This document shows positions 13,682-13,819 of a stretch of DNA of 13,819 bases, one piece after another (the stretch's first letter is position 1; every line of letters starts with the position of its first letter). The notes under the pieces were generated by a model. The model made no database searches and was not told the DNA's origin. It saw only the letters and a list, made by a program, of their open reading frames with translations. Source of the DNA: Asaia bogorensis (lineage in GTDB: Bacteria; Pseudomonadota; Alphaproteobacteria; Acetobacterales; Acetobacteraceae); assembly GCA_945886995.1 (NCBI GenBank), contig CAMCZJ010000066.1, forward strand, positions 1 to 13,819, in the 5' to 3' direction. Position numbers and translations under genes: made by a program.

Positions 13682-13819
13682 TCAACGCGCGGCTTCCGCC
13701 AGATACTCCATCGCCGCCGCCACACCGCCTGGCGCATGCGGCACGCCATTCAGCTTCAGCGCCATTTCAACAACGGAAAGCGTGCCCAGGATCATCGGTT
13801 CATTCAAATCGCCCAAATG
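13682..13819 (-). CDS. Serine-glyoxylate-type class V aminotransferase, C-terminal end (partial)
   Basis: Only the last 45 codons lie in the window; the gene continues past the right edge. The residues begin HLGDLNEPMILGTLSVVEM and continue through LNGVPHAPGGVAAAMEYL. This matches the C-terminus of serine-glyoxylate and alanine-glyoxylate aminotransferases of PLP class V, where (H/G)HxGD and GTLSGVEM are conserved. These enzymes move the amino group of serine or alanine to glyoxylate, giving glycine and hydroxypyruvate or pyruvate. The stop is at 13682-13684, 84 bases before the CoA ligase start. The assignment within class V (serine versus alanine or ureidoglycine as donor) cannot be settled from this fragment. 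Confidence 0.75.
   Translation of the reverse strand, partial: HLGDLNEPMILGTLSVVEMALKLNGVPHAPGGVAAAMEYLAEAAR

Noticed and set aside
1..13819. CRISPR arrays, insertion sequences, prophage genes, toxin-antitoxin pairs
   Set aside because: I saw no regularly spaced repeats, no transposase or integrase motifs and no small paired genes on either strand.

Overview
The window is about 13.8 kb of G+C-rich chromosomal DNA from an alphaproteobacterium. The evidence is a GcrA-type cell-cycle regulator (a family confined to that class), a Rhodobacter-type phosphatidylethanolamine N-methyltransferase, and a tRNA promoter of the form TTGACG-17-CTATCT. An Acetobacteraceae or other Rhodospirillales host (Roseomonas-like) fits the codon use and gene content, but this is an impression and not a proven placement. 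There are no mobile elements, no CRISPR array and no rRNA. Thirteen protein genes (one cut by the right edge) and two tRNA genes fill the window.

Left part, + strand (1-3199): gcrA with a good intrinsic terminator; a ten-helix drug/metabolite (EamA) exporter whose leader carries a 12-bp perfect palindrome and a 23-bp near-palindrome with two GATTC (CcrM-type) sites; pmtA; and a short-chain dehydrogenase-like protein that has lost three of the four catalytic residues and sits in somewhat lower-G+C DNA. Next, on the - strand (3253-5145), are a class I/II PLP aminotransferase and an AlkA-type DNA-3-methyladenine glycosylase. A structured 263-bp gap separates them from an OmpR/EnvZ-like response regulator and histidine kinase pair on the + strand (5409-7485), whose coding regions overlap by 8 bases.

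Middle (7501-9670): on the - strand, an MFS carrier is followed by an Asp/Glu racemase-superfamily enzyme with only one of the two classical catalytic cysteines. This looks like an uptake-plus-conversion pair. tRNA-His(GTG) on the + strand and tRNA-Leu(CAA) on the - strand then converge, 36 bp apart.

Right part, all - strand (9720-13819), transcribed right to left: the 3' end of a serine-glyoxylate-type aminotransferase, a fused ADP/NDP-forming acyl-CoA ligase, a D-2-hydroxyacid dehydrogenase and an SDR oxidoreductase. The last three are separated by only 9 and 5 bases. Together they suggest a C2/C3 module: serine plus glyoxylate give hydroxypyruvate plus glycine, hydroxypyruvate is then reduced to glycerate, and an organic acid is activated to its CoA ester. 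The real substrate cannot be read from sequence.

No clearly new system is visible. The best leads are the GATTC palindrome next to gcrA, the catalytically degraded SDR, the orphan terminator-like hairpin upstream of the glycosylase gene, the single-cysteine racemase homologue with its carrier, and the aminotransferase/CoA-ligase/dehydrogenase cluster.
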